A stretch of DNA of 64,000 bases from Methyloversatilis discipulorum (GTDB lineage: Bacteria; Pseudomonadota; Gammaproteobacteria; Burkholderiales; Rhodocyclaceae), in the NCBI RefSeq assembly GCF_018780585.1, contig NZ_JADMJL010000027.1, positions 62,001 through 126,000 on the forward strand, read 5' to 3'. The first letter of the stretch is position 1; each line of letters begins with the position of its first letter. The notes under the pieces were generated by a model. That model was not told the DNA's origin. It worked only from the letters and a program-made list of their open reading frames with translations, and did not search any database. The position numbers and the translations under genes were made by a program. Below are positions 41,970-50,001 of this stretch, in pieces.

Positions 41970-41984
41970 TGGCCCGGACCTTGC
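41970..41984 (+). promoter_or_regulatory. Sigma-54 promoter of ytfE-norB
   Basis: TGGCCCGGACCTTGC has the -24 GG and -12 GC exactly ten bases apart (consensus TGGCACG-N4-TTGC). It lies 38 nt before the ytfE start and about 42 nt after NorR site 3. Confidence 0.85.
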
Positions 41985-42021
41985 GGAGTGAGGGTGTCTT
42001 CTTCCACACGAGGCTCTCGCC

Positions 42022-42714
42022 ATGAACCTGATCGACCAATCCCTCGGCGCGCTGGCGCGCAGCATTCCCGGTGCCACCCAGGTGTTTCACGAACACAAGC
42101 TCGATTTTTGCTGCGGCGGCAAGCACAGCTTGCAGGAAGCGGCAGCCGAGCGCGGCATCGACGTGCAACCCATCGTCGATCGCCTGCGCACCCTTTCGTC
42201 GTTGGCCACGCGCGAGGAACGCGACTGGCGCACGGTGCCGGCGGCCACGCTGATCGAGCACATCCTGGTCCGCTTCCATGACCGCCATCGCGAACAGTTG
42301 CCGGAGCTGACCCGCCTTGCGCGCCGGGTCGAGCAGGTGCACGGCGATCGCCCGGACTGCCCGAACGGCCTCGCCGATCATCTGGCAACGATGCAGCAGG
42401 AACTGGAAAGCCATATGCAGAAGGAAGAACAGGTGCTGTTCCCGATGCTCGCCCGCGGACACGCGGCGGCGCTGCAGGGGCCGGTCACGGTGATGCGCAA
42501 CGAGCACGACCAGCACGGTGAAGCGCTGCAGCGGCTGGAAGCGCTGACCGATGACATCACGCTGCCGCGTGGCGCCTGCAATACCTGGCGCGCGCTCTAC
42601 GTCGGCCTGGCCGCGCTGCGCGAAGACCTGATGGAACACATCCACCTGGAGAACAACATCCTGTTCGAAGGGCTGAATCCGGCACCGGCCGAGGCGGAGA
42701 CCGCTCATGGGTAA
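42022..42714 (+). CDS. ytfE: Iron-sulfur cluster repair di-iron protein (YtfE/NorA)
   Basis: 230-residue hemerythrin-like protein that counters nitrosative damage to iron-sulfur clusters; NorA of Ralstonia is of this family. The ScdA_N domain has LDFCCGGKHSLQEAA; the di-iron site is built from H and E residues in HILVRFHDRHREQLPEL, SHMQKEEQVLFPML, RNEHDQHGEAL and HIHLENNILF. Its stop overlaps norB by eight bases. Confidence 0.94.
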   Translation: MNLIDQSLGALARSIPGATQVFHEHKLDFCCGGKHSLQEAAAERGIDVQPIVDRLRTLSSLATREERDWRTVPAATLIEHILVRFHDRHREQLPELTRLARRVEQVHGDRPDCPNGLADHLATMQQELESHMQKEEQVLFPMLARGHAAALQGPVTVMRNEHDQHGEALQRLEALTDDITLPRGACNTWRALYVGLAALREDLMEHIHLENNILFEGLNPAPAEAETAHG

Positions 42715-44992
42715 CTATCGCAAGCTGTGGTTCATGCTGATCGGCGTGCTCATCGTCACCTTCTCGCTGCTCGGGTACTACGGCGTCGAGGTGTATCGCA
42801 GCGCGCCGCCGATACCGCAGCAGATCGTCAGCGACGACGGCCGCGTGCTGTACACGCACGATGGCATTCTCGACGGGCAGACCGCCTGGCAGTCGGTCGG
42901 CGGCATGCAGCTCGGCTCGATCTGGGGCCATGGCGCCTACCAGGCGCCGGACTGGACCGCGGACTGGCTGCACCGCGAACTGCTGGCTTGGCTGGATCTG
43001 GCGGCGCAGGACGCGCACGGCAAAACGTATGCCGAACTCGACGCCGACACGCAGGCACTGCTCGCCGCGCGTCTGAAGCGCGAGTACCGGCGCAACACCT
43101 ACGACGCCGCAAGCGGCATCGCCACCGTATCGACGCTGCGTGCGAAGGCGATCGAGCGCACCGCCGACTACTACGCCGAGCTGTTCGGCGATGCACCGGC
43201 GCTGCAGGGCTCGCGCGAAAGCTACGCGATGAAGGAAAACACGCTGCCCGATCCGCAGCGGCGCGCGCAGCTTGCCGGCTTCTTCTTCTGGACCGCCTGG
43301 GTGGCGGCGACCGAGCGGCCCGGCACCAGTGCCACCTACACCAACAACTGGCCGCACGAACCGCTGATCGGCAATGCGCCGACCGCGGAGAACGTGGTGT
43401 GGTCCATCGTCAGCGTGGTGGTGATGATGGCCGGCGTCGGCTTCCTGATCTGGGGCTGGTCCTTCCTGCGCAAGCAGGACGAGAGCGACCCGGCCGCGCC
43501 GGCGCAGGACCCGCTGTCGCGCGTCGCGCTGACGCCGTCTCAGCGCGCGCTCGGCAAATACCTCTTCCTGGTGGTGGCGCTGTTCGTGTTCCAGGTGATG
43601 CTGGGCGGCTTCACCGCGCACTACACCGTCGAGGGTCAGACCTTCTACGGAATGGACGTGTCGCAGTGGTTCCCGTATTCGCTGGTGCGCACCTGGCACA
43701 TCCAGAGCGCGCTGTTCTGGATCGCCACCGGCTTCCTCGCCGCCGGGTTGTTCCTGGCGCCGCTGATCCACGGCGGGCGCGATCCGAAGTACCAGAAGCT
43801 GGGCGTGGACGTGCTGTTCTGGGCGCTGGTCGTGGTGGTCGTCGGCTCCTTCGTCGGCAACTACCTGGCGATCGCGCAGGTCATGCCGCCGGAGCTGAAC
43901 TTCTGGCTCGGCCACCAGGGCTACGAGTACGTCGACCTCGGCCGCGTATGGCAGATCGGCAAATTCGTCGGCGTCGCGCTGTGGCTGGTGCTGATGCTGC
44001 GCGGCATGGTGCCGGCGCTGCGCACGCCTGGCGGCGACAAGAATCTGCTGGCGCTGCTGACCGCGTCGGTGGTGGCGATCGGCCTGTTCTACGGTGCCGG
44101 CTTCGCCTACGGCGAGCGCACTCACCTGTCGGTGATGGAGTACTGGCGCTGGTGGGTCGTGCACCTGTGGGTCGAAGGCTTCTTCGAAGTGTTCGCCACC
44201 ACCGCACTGGCCTTCATCTTCTCGACGCTCGGCCTCGTTTCCGGCCGCATGGCGACGGCGGCCAGCCTGGCCTCGGCTTCGCTGTTCATGCTGGGCGGCG
44301 TGCCCGGCACCTTCCACCATCTGTACTTCGCCGGCACGACCACGCCGGTGATGGCGGTCGGCGCCTCGTTCAGCGCGCTCGAAGTGGTGCCGCTGGTCGT
44401 GCTCGGTCACGAGGCGTGGGAGAACTGGCGCCTGAAGGACCGCGCGCCGTGGATGGCCAGGCTGAAGTGGCCGCTCATGTGCTTCGTCGCGGTGGCGTTC
44501 TGGAACATGCTCGGTGCCGGCGTATTCGGCTTCATGATCAACCCGCCGATCTCGCTCTACTACGTGCAGGGACTGAACACGACGCCGGTGCATGCACATG
44601 CCGCACTGTTCGGGGTGTATGGCTTCCTTGCGCTGGGCTTCACGCTGCTGGTGCTGCGTTACGTCCGGCCGCAGCTGGAGTTTGGCGAGCGTCTGATGAA
44701 GACCGGCTTCTGGGGGCTCAACGTGGGTCTGGTGCTGATGATCGCCACAAGCCTGCTGCCGATCGGCCTGATCCAGTTCCACGCCAGCGTCAGTCAGGGG
44801 CTGTGGTACGCACGCAGCGAGGAATTCATGCAGCAGCCGCTGCTGGAAACGCTGCGCTGGGTGCGCACCTTCGGCGACGTGGTGTTCATCGTCGGCGCAC
44901 TGGCAGTGGCCTGGCAGGTGGTGAGCGGCGTGTTCGGACGCTCCGGCCGCGCCCCGGCTCCGACCGCCGCGCTGGCAGGTGCCCGCCGATGA
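42707..44992 (+). CDS. norB: Quinol-dependent nitric oxide reductase (qNOR)
   Basis: 761-residue inner-membrane protein reducing two NO to N2O with quinol electrons. It has the qNOR N-terminal extension (LGYYGVEVYRSAPPIPQQIV, then a periplasmic domain to about residue 215) fused to a NorB-like core of about 12 helices with the heme and FeB histidines (VRTWHIQSALFWIATG, EYWRWWVVHLWVEG, GTFHHLYFAG, TPVHAHAALFGVYG). No NorC-type cytochrome gene is adjacent, in line with the single-subunit type. Confidence 0.96.
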   Translation: MGNYRKLWFMLIGVLIVTFSLLGYYGVEVYRSAPPIPQQIVSDDGRVLYTHDGILDGQTAWQSVGGMQLGSIWGHGAYQAPDWTADWLHRELLAWLDLAAQDAHGKTYAELDADTQALLAARLKREYRRNTYDAASGIATVSTLRAKAIERTADYYAELFGDAPALQGSRESYAMKENTLPDPQRRAQLAGFFFWTAWVAATERPGTSATYTNNWPHEPLIGNAPTAENVVWSIVSVVVMMAGVGFLIWGWSFLRKQDESDPAAPAQDPLSRVALTPSQRALGKYLFLVVALFVFQVMLGGFTAHYTVEGQTFYGMDVSQWFPYSLVRTWHIQSALFWIATGFLAAGLFLAPLIHGGRDPKYQKLGVDVLFWALVVVVVGSFVGNYLAIAQVMPPELNFWLGHQGYEYVDLGRVWQIGKFVGVALWLVLMLRGMVPALRTPGGDKNLLALLTASVVAIGLFYGAGFAYGERTHLSVMEYWRWWVVHLWVEGFFEVFATTALAFIFSTLGLVSGRMATAASLASASLFMLGGVPGTFHHLYFAGTTTPVMAVGASFSALEVVPLVVLGHEAWENWRLKDRAPWMARLKWPLMCFVAVAFWNMLGAGVFGFMINPPISLYYVQGLNTTPVHAHAALFGVYGFLALGFTLLVLRYVRPQLEFGERLMKTGFWGLNVGLVLMIATSLLPIGLIQFHASVSQGLWYARSEEFMQQPLLETLRWVRTFGDVVFIVGALAVAWQVVSGVFGRSGRAPAPTAALAGARR

Positions 44993-45014
44993 ACTGAGCA
45001 CCACCGACCTCCCT

Positions 45015-45038
45015 CCTTGTCGTCACGCATCGACAAGG
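45015..45038. other. Stem-loop after norB
   Basis: CCTTGTCG-N8-CGACAAGG perfect 8-bp stem without a T-tract, 22 nt after the norB stop and just before the terminator. Confidence 0.55.
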
Positions 45039-45040
45039 TT

Positions 45041-45075
45041 GGGGCGCCGCGCCGCAAGGCCGGCGCCCCTCTTTT
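45041..45075 (+). terminator. Terminator after norB
   Basis: GGGGCGCCG / CGGCGCCCC stem with an 11-nt loop and a TCTTTT tail, 48 nt after norB. Confidence 0.8.
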
Positions 45076-45156
45076 CTTCGTCGCGGTACTTTTCCCCCAG
45101 GGGTCGCGAGCTGGTTCTGCCCGTCCCGCAGAGAGGTGAAGATCGCATGGAATGGG

Positions 45157-45174
45157 CATTACACTGTTGTAATG
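45157..45174. promoter_or_regulatory. Palindrome over the start of the ModE-like gene
   Basis: CATTACA-CTGT-TGTAATG, perfect seven-base arms. The right arm contains the ATG start codon, so bound protein or an RNA hairpin would block expression. Confidence 0.6.
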
Positions 45175-45594
45175 AATCCGTCCGACAAGTTGCGCGGCGA
45201 CGCGACGCTGCGCTCCACCGCCTCGCTGCGCCTGCATTTCCACAATGGCGAGCGGCTGGGGCCGGGCAAGATCGAACTGCTTGAGCACCTGGCGCGCGAG
45301 CGGTCGATCTCCGGTGCGGCGCGTGCGATGGGCATGGCCTATCGGCGTGCATGGCTGCTGATCGACGACATGAACCGCATGTTCGCCGAGCCGGTGGTGA
45401 AGACCTACCCAGGGCGCTCGCAGGGCGCCGGTGGTGCCGAACTGACGCCGTTCGGCGAGCGGCTGATCGCGGTGTTCCGCGCCGCCGAACGGCGCACGTC
45501 CGATGCCGTCGCGCTGCAGCTGCGCGAACTGGACGAAGCGCTCAATCCGCAGCCGGCGGTGCCTGCGCAGCGTCAGGACGCGGACGTCGGTTGA
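45172..45594 (+). CDS. ModE-type winged-helix regulator, DNA-binding domain only
   Basis: 140 residues. LEHLARERSISGAARAMGMAYRRAW is split by the turn of the ModE/LysR-type winged helix; AELTPFGERLIAVFRAAE closes it. There is no C-terminal Mop/TOBE molybdate-binding domain, unlike E. coli ModE. The start at 45172 lies in the palindrome noted. Its 3' end overlaps convergent modC by 53 bases, which supports a link to molybdate transport. Confidence 0.88.
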   Translation: MNPSDKLRGDATLRSTASLRLHFHNGERLGPGKIELLEHLARERSISGAARAMGMAYRRAWLLIDDMNRMFAEPVVKTYPGRSQGAGGAELTPFGERLIAVFRAAERRTSDAVALQLRELDEALNPQPAVPAQRQDADVG

Positions 45595-46675
45595 AGCCAA
45601 CGCTGCGGCTGTCCAGCGCCACCGATTTCACCATCACCCACACCGCGGTGCCCGGCTGCAGTCCGAGCCGGTCGCAGGATTCGCGCGTGACCAGCGCACG
45701 CAGCGAACTGCTGCCAAGATCGACCGCGACATCGGCGTACGGCCCTTCACGCGGCGTGATGCCGATGACACGGCCCGGCAGCTTATTCACGATGGACACG
45801 TCCATCGGTCGCGACAGCGCGAGCGCGACGTCGCGCGCACGGATGCGCACACGCACCGCGCAGCCCGGCTCAAGATCGATGCGCGGCACGCGCAGCTGGC
45901 CGTCGGTGAAGCGCAGCGTGGTCAATGCGTAGTCGTCGTTGTGCTGCAGCACCGTGCAGTCGAGCACCGAGCCCGCTTCGTAGCGACCGATCAGCGGTGA
46001 GTGCTCGGGGCGCGACATGATGTCGGCCAGTTCGCCGCTGGCGACGGTGCGGCCTTCGCTGACGATGACCAGATGGTCGGCCAGCCGCGTCACCTCCTCG
46101 ATCGAATGGCTCACGTACAGCACGGGCAGCGCGAACTCCTGCGCCAGCCGTTCGATATACGGCAGTACCTCTGCCTTGCGTGGCGCGTCCAGCGAAGCAA
46201 GCGGTTCGTCCATCAGCAGCAGATCGGGCTGGCGCAGCAGCGCGCGGCCGAGCGCGACGCGCTGACGCTCACCCCCTGACAGGTGATGCGGTCGACGGTC
46301 GAGCAGGTGGGCGAGACCGAGTACGTCGATCACGCTTTCCCAGTCCACCGGGCGCGGGCCGCGTGCGCGCTTCAGCCCGTAGCGCAGGTTGCCGCTCACC
46401 GACAGATGCGGAAACAGCCGTGCATCCTGGAACACGTAGCCGACGCCGCGCGCTTCGATCGCCAGGTCGATGCCGGCGTCGGCATCGAAGAAGACGCGGT
46501 CACCGACCGCGATGCGTCCGCGCGACGGCCGGACGATGCCTGCCACGGCATTGATCAGGCTGCTCTTGCCGGCGCCGCTGCGCCCGAAGATGGCGCTGAC
46601 GCCGCGCGACGGCAGCGTGACGTCGACGTCGAGGTCGAGCGCGCCCAGGCAAGTGCCGAAACGCAGCTCGATCAT
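45542..46675 (-). CDS. modC: Molybdate ABC transporter ATP-binding protein
   Basis: 377 residues. Walker A is FGRSGAGKSSLINAVAG, the signature LSGGERQRVALGRALL and Walker B LLLMDEPLASLD. The C-terminal part (from about residue 285) is a TOBE/Mop-type domain (RVRIRARDVALALSRP, LVTRESCDRLGLQPG) that can bind oxyanion. Start at 46675 overlaps modB as ATGA. Drives import of molybdate for the molybdenum cofactor of the adjacent formate dehydrogenase. Confidence 0.94.
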   Translation of the reverse strand: MIELRFGTCLGALDLDVDVTLPSRGVSAIFGRSGAGKSSLINAVAGIVRPSRGRIAVGDRVFFDADAGIDLAIEARGVGYVFQDARLFPHLSVSGNLRYGLKRARGPRPVDWESVIDVLGLAHLLDRRPHHLSGGERQRVALGRALLRQPDLLLMDEPLASLDAPRKAEVLPYIERLAQEFALPVLYVSHSIEEVTRLADHLVIVSEGRTVASGELADIMSRPEHSPLIGRYEAGSVLDCTVLQHNDDYALTTLRFTDGQLRVPRIDLEPGCAVRVRIRARDVALALSRPMDVSIVNKLPGRVIGITPREGPYADVAVDLGSSSLRALVTRESCDRLGLQPGTAVWVMVKSVALDSRSVGFNRRPRPDAAQAPPAAD

Positions 46676-47358
46676 GGTCGTCCCAGCCAGCGCTGCGTGC
46701 GCCGGTTCAGCCATTCAGAGAGGATGATCGCGGCGACGGCAAGCGCCATCGACAGGCCGACCAGACGCAGCGCGATGGCATCGCCGTCCGGTGTCTGCGT
46801 CGCGGTGTAGATGGCCAGCGGCAGCGTGCGCGTTTCGCCTTCGATATTGGAGGCGAAGGTGATGGTGGCGCCAAACTCGCCGAGGCTGGCGGCAAAGGCC
46901 ATCATCGCGCCGGACAGGATGCCCGGCAGCATCATCGGCAGCGTGATCGTGCACAGCACGTCGATACGGCTGGCGCCCAACGTGCGCGCGGCCAGTTCGA
47001 GACCGCGGTCGACGCCGTCCAGCGACAGGCGGATCGCCCTCACCATCAGCGGAAAGGCCATCACCGCCGCGGCCACCACCACGCCTTCGGTGGTGAAGAT
47101 GAGCTGGATGCCGAAGGTGCTCTTGAGCCAGGCGCCGAGCGGCGCGCGCGTGCCCAGCGAGATCAGCAGCAGGTAGCCGATCACCACCGGCGGCAGCACC
47201 AGTGGGGCATGCACGATGCCGTCGAGCAGGGCGCGACCGGGCAGGCGGGTGCGTGACAGCAGCCAGGCAACGCCCAGCGCGAAGGGCAGGCAAAGCGCGG
47301 TGCTGGCCAGCCCGACACGGAGGCTGAGCAGCAGGGCGTCCAGTTCGATGTCGCTCAT
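46672..47358 (-). CDS. modB: Molybdate ABC transporter permease
   Basis: 228 residues with about five helices. The EAA-type loop interacting with ModC is ELAARTLGASRIDVLCTITL; GILSGAMMAFAASLGEFGAT is the following conserved helix. Coupled to modC downstream and six bases after modA. Confidence 0.95.
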   Translation of the reverse strand: MSDIELDALLLSLRVGLASTALCLPFALGVAWLLSRTRLPGRALLDGIVHAPLVLPPVVIGYLLLISLGTRAPLGAWLKSTFGIQLIFTTEGVVVAAAVMAFPLMVRAIRLSLDGVDRGLELAARTLGASRIDVLCTITLPMMLPGILSGAMMAFAASLGEFGATITFASNIEGETRTLPLAIYTATQTPDGDAIALRLVGLSMALAVAAIILSEWLNRRTQRWLGRP

Positions 47359-47364
47359 CTATGC

Positions 47365-48135
47365 CTATTTGATGCTGAAGCCGTACCGCGTGAATACCGC
47401 CGTCGATTCGTTGCCGCGCAGCCATTGCATGAAGGCGCGCGCGGCCGGCGTGTCCTGTCCGGCGACGATGGCAGCAGGATAGGTGATCGGCGCGTGCGTG
47501 TCAGCGGGAAACACGCCGGCGACGCGCACCTTGGGCGATACGGCCGCGTCCGTCGCATAGACGATTCCGGCCGGCACTTCGCCGCGTTCGACCAGTACCA
47601 GCGCCGCGCGCACCGAATCCGCGCGCACCAGTCTGGGCTCCGCGGCCTGCCATGCGCCGAGCTTGGTCAGTGCGTCCTTGGCGTACTTGCCGACCGGCAC
47701 GTGGGCGGGATCGCCGGTGGCCAGGCGACCGTCGCCAAGCAGCGCTGCGAGATCGAAGCCGGGTTTCAGCGTGACCGACGCTTTGCTGTCGATCGGTGTC
47801 ACCAGCACCAGGCTGTTGCCGAGCAGGTCGGTGCGCGTGCCCGCGGCGAGCAGCTTGCGCTCGGCGAGATAGTCCATCCACTGCTCGTCGGCCGACAGGA
47901 AGACCTGCGCCTGGGCGCCCGCTTCGATCTGCCGCGCCAGCGCTGAGGACGCTGCGAAGGAGAACTTCACGGTATGGCCGGAGTGCGTCTGGAAGGTCTT
48001 GCCGATGTCCTGCAGTGCATTGGTCAGGCTGGCGGCAGCGAACACGACGAGCGTGTCCGCATGGGTGGCGCCCGCGACGAGGCTCAGCGCGAGCGCGGAC
48101 AAGAGGCGGGTGGGCAGCAGACGGGTGAGTTTCAT
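47365..48135 (-). CDS. modA: Molybdate-binding periplasmic protein
   Basis: 256 residues with a signal peptide (RLLSALALSLVAGATHA). Mature start DTLVVFAAASLTNALQDIG is the typical ModA oxyanion-site strand; SSALARQIEAGAQAQVFLSAD and VERGEVPAGIVYATDA supply further ligands. First gene of modABC on the minus strand. An inverted repeat overlaps its ribosome-binding site. Confidence 0.95.
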   Translation of the reverse strand: MKLTRLLPTRLLSALALSLVAGATHADTLVVFAAASLTNALQDIGKTFQTHSGHTVKFSFAASSALARQIEAGAQAQVFLSADEQWMDYLAERKLLAAGTRTDLLGNSLVLVTPIDSKASVTLKPGFDLAALLGDGRLATGDPAHVPVGKYAKDALTKLGAWQAAEPRLVRADSVRAALVLVERGEVPAGIVYATDAAVSPKVRVAGVFPADTHAPITYPAAIVAGQDTPAARAFMQWLRGNESTAVFTRYGFSIK

Positions 48136-48141
48136 GCTTCT

Positions 48142-48165
48142 TCCTGTATCAAGTTGAATACAGGA
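48142..48165. promoter_or_regulatory. Inverted repeat over the modA ribosome-binding site
   Basis: TCCTGTAT-N8-ATACAGGA, perfect eight-base arms. On the modA strand the second arm carries the AGGA of the Shine-Dalgarno sequence, 7 nt from the ATG. It could be a molybdate-regulator operator or an RNA hairpin that hides the ribosome-binding site. Confidence 0.65.
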
Positions 48166-48179
48166 TCATCGTACGATGA
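48166..48179. promoter_or_regulatory. 14-bp perfect palindrome upstream of modA
   Basis: TCATCGTACGATGA directly adjoins the previous inverted repeat, giving two tandem dyads in the modA promoter region. Confidence 0.6.
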
Positions 48180-48207
48180 ATTCCGGCGTGTGCTGCGCCG
48201 ATGGACG

Positions 48208-48233
48208 AAAAAAAAAGCCGGCGGCAGCCGGCT
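48208..48233 (-). terminator. Terminator of the formate dehydrogenase operon
   Basis: AGCCGGC-GGCA-GCCGGCT stem with nine T on the minus strand, 22 nt after the cysteine hydrolase stop. Confidence 0.88.
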
Positions 48234-48255
48234 CTTCTTCGTGCCCCGTCGATGT

Positions 48256-48855
48256 TCAGCGCACCAGCGCGTCGGCGTTCGGCGCGATCGCGGCGAACAG
48301 GTCGCGCATCATGGCGATGCTGGTGGCCTGCACCGTAGCGGCGGGGACCGAGCTGCCGTCGGGTAGCGGCAGGTCGCGCGTGGCAGTGGCGGCGGCGACC
48401 ACCGTGGGCGAGTAGCCGAGGTTGAAGGCGCCGCGCGCGGTCGAGTTCACGCACATATGCGTCATGAATCCGGCCAGCACGAGCTGCTTCACGCCCAGCT
48501 TCTTCAGTTCCTCGTCGAGCGGGGTCTGCACGAAGCTGTTCGGGTAGTGCTTGGTGATCACCGTTTCGCCGGCCTGCGGCGCGACGATGTCGGCGATGCG
48601 ACCGATCGCGGCATTGACGTCGTAGGGCGTGCCCGGACCGGCGTCGTGCTGGATGTGGATGACCGGGCGGCCGAGTTCGCGCGCACGGTCGAGCACGCGG
48701 CGTGCTTCGAGCAGTGCGGCCTCGATGCCGGAGAGCTGCATGACGCCTTCACGGTAGGTGTTCTGGCAATCGATCATCACCAGGGCGGCGTCGGCAAGCA
48801 GGCCCGGTTCGTGGCCGAGACCCATCAGGTCGCGCAGCGTCGTCAGTGAACTCAT
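48256..48855 (-). CDS. Isochorismatase-family cysteine hydrolase
   Basis: 199 residues. Catalytic triad candidates are Asp in LVMIDCQNTY, Lys in VITKHYPNSF and Cys in AGFMTHMCVNSTARGAF. The family hydrolyses amides or vinyl ethers; the substrate here is unknown. It starts 15 nt after fdsD and ends at the operon terminator, so it is probably transcribed with formate dehydrogenase. Confidence 0.88.
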   Translation of the reverse strand: MSSLTTLRDLMGLGHEPGLLADAALVMIDCQNTYREGVMQLSGIEAALLEARRVLDRARELGRPVIHIQHDAGPGTPYDVNAAIGRIADIVAPQAGETVITKHYPNSFVQTPLDEELKKLGVKQLVLAGFMTHMCVNSTARGAFNLGYSPTVVAAATATRDLPLPDGSSVPAATVQATSIAMMRDLFAAIAPNADALVR

Positions 48856-48870
48856 CGGTGAGGTGTCCTT

Positions 48871-49104
48871 TCAGGTGGTGGAGATTTCCTGCGCCTGCAT
48901 GTGCTGCAGTGCTTCGCTGACCAGCGGCAGCAGACCGGTGTCGCCGCCGCGGTTCATGTGATCGATGATCGCACGGCGCATGCGCGGTTCCCAGAAACGC
49001 CGGACGTGGGCGGCGACTTCGCGCACCGCTTCGTCGTGGTCGGGGTAGCTGTGGAAGAACTGGCCGATCTGGTTGGCCATCTTGACGAGGTTGTGGATGT
49101 CCAT
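48871..49104 (-). CDS. fdsD: Formate dehydrogenase delta subunit
   Basis: 77 residues: VKMANQIGQFFHSYPDHDEA and WEPRMRRAIIDHM are diagnostic of the FdsD family, a small protein needed for active soluble NAD-dependent formate dehydrogenase. Three bases after fdhD. Confidence 0.93.
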   Translation of the reverse strand: MDIHNLVKMANQIGQFFHSYPDHDEAVREVAAHVRRFWEPRMRRAIIDHMNRGGDTGLLPLVSEALQHMQAQEISTT

Positions 49105-49107
49105 CTG

Positions 49108-49998
49108 CTATTCCGTTTGCGTTGCTGTACAGGTTCGGGATTCGGTGTAGATCGCCATGCGGCCGTCGCGGACGAAGCCGCACAGCGTGACGCCCGTGCG
49201 CCCGGCCAAATCGATGGCCAGCCCGGTCGGTGCCGAAATGGCCGCCAGCAGGCCGCCGCCGACGCTGGCGAGCTTGAGCACCATTTCATAACTGGCGCGG
49301 CTGGTGACGACCGCGAAACCCTGCGTGGTGTCGAGCCCGGCCAAAGCGACGGCGCCGATCAGTTTGTCCAGCGCGTTGTGGCGGCCGACGTCTTCGCGTA
49401 CGGCGAACAGCGTGCCGTCGGCGTGTGCCCAGGCGGCGGCGTGCACCGAGCCGGTCAGCGCGTGCAGCGCCTGCCCTTCGCCCAGGGCGACGAAGGCGCG
49501 GTGGATGGCGGCTTCATCGACCGACGGTCGCGCGGCTACCGGTTTCACTTCGCGCGACACCTGACCGAGGCTGTCCACGCCGCACAGCCCGCAGCCGGTG
49601 CGTCCGGCCAGCGAGCGGCGGCGCGCCTTCAGCGCGTCGAAGGCGCGGTTCGACACCTGCATGCGCACCTCGATGCCATCGACGTGGTGCGCCGTGTCGA
49701 TGTCGTGGATCTCCGATGCGCGCGCGACGATGCCTTCAGCCAGACTGAAGCCGGTGCCGAAGTCTTCGAGATCGGCCGGCGTGGCCAGCATGACTGCGTG
49801 CGAAATGCCGTTGTACACCATGGCCACCGGCACCTCTTCGGCCACGCATTCGACGCTGGCGGTGCGCATGCGCCCGCTGACACGCACGGCGCTGCGCAGC
49901 CGCTGCGCCGGATGCAGCACGGTGTCGCCGCTCATTTCACCCGCTTCATCGCAAGCGAGCAGCGGACCGCCCATGTCGAGTGCCTGCACGGCGCCCAC
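49108..49998 (-). CDS. fdhD: Formate dehydrogenase accessory sulfurtransferase FdhD
   Basis: 296 residues. Provides the sulfido ligand to the Mo centre and is called FdsC in fds operons. The Cys pair is GRTGCGLCG; EDVGRHNALDKLIG and VTSRASYEMVLKLA are conserved. Located between fdsA and fdsD with three-base gaps on each side. Confidence 0.94.
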   Translation of the reverse strand: MGAVQALDMGGPLLACDEAGEMSGDTVLHPAQRLRSAVRVSGRMRTASVECVAEEVPVAMVYNGISHAVMLATPADLEDFGTGFSLAEGIVARASEIHDIDTAHHVDGIEVRMQVSNRAFDALKARRRSLAGRTGCGLCGVDSLGQVSREVKPVAARPSVDEAAIHRAFVALGEGQALHALTGSVHAAAWAHADGTLFAVREDVGRHNALDKLIGAVALAGLDTTQGFAVVTSRASYEMVLKLASVGGGLLAAISAPTGLAIDLAGRTGVTLCGFVRDGRMAIYTESRTCTATQTE

Positions 49999-50001
49999 GA
50001 C

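Noticed and set aside
42557..45004. 815-codon minus-strand frame
   Set aside because: Antisense to norB, with a His/Arg/Gln-rich composition typical of shadow frames.
48142..48165. LexA box at modA
   Set aside because: LexA sites have CTGT-N8-ACAG; here the CTGT and ACAG are 12 nt apart.
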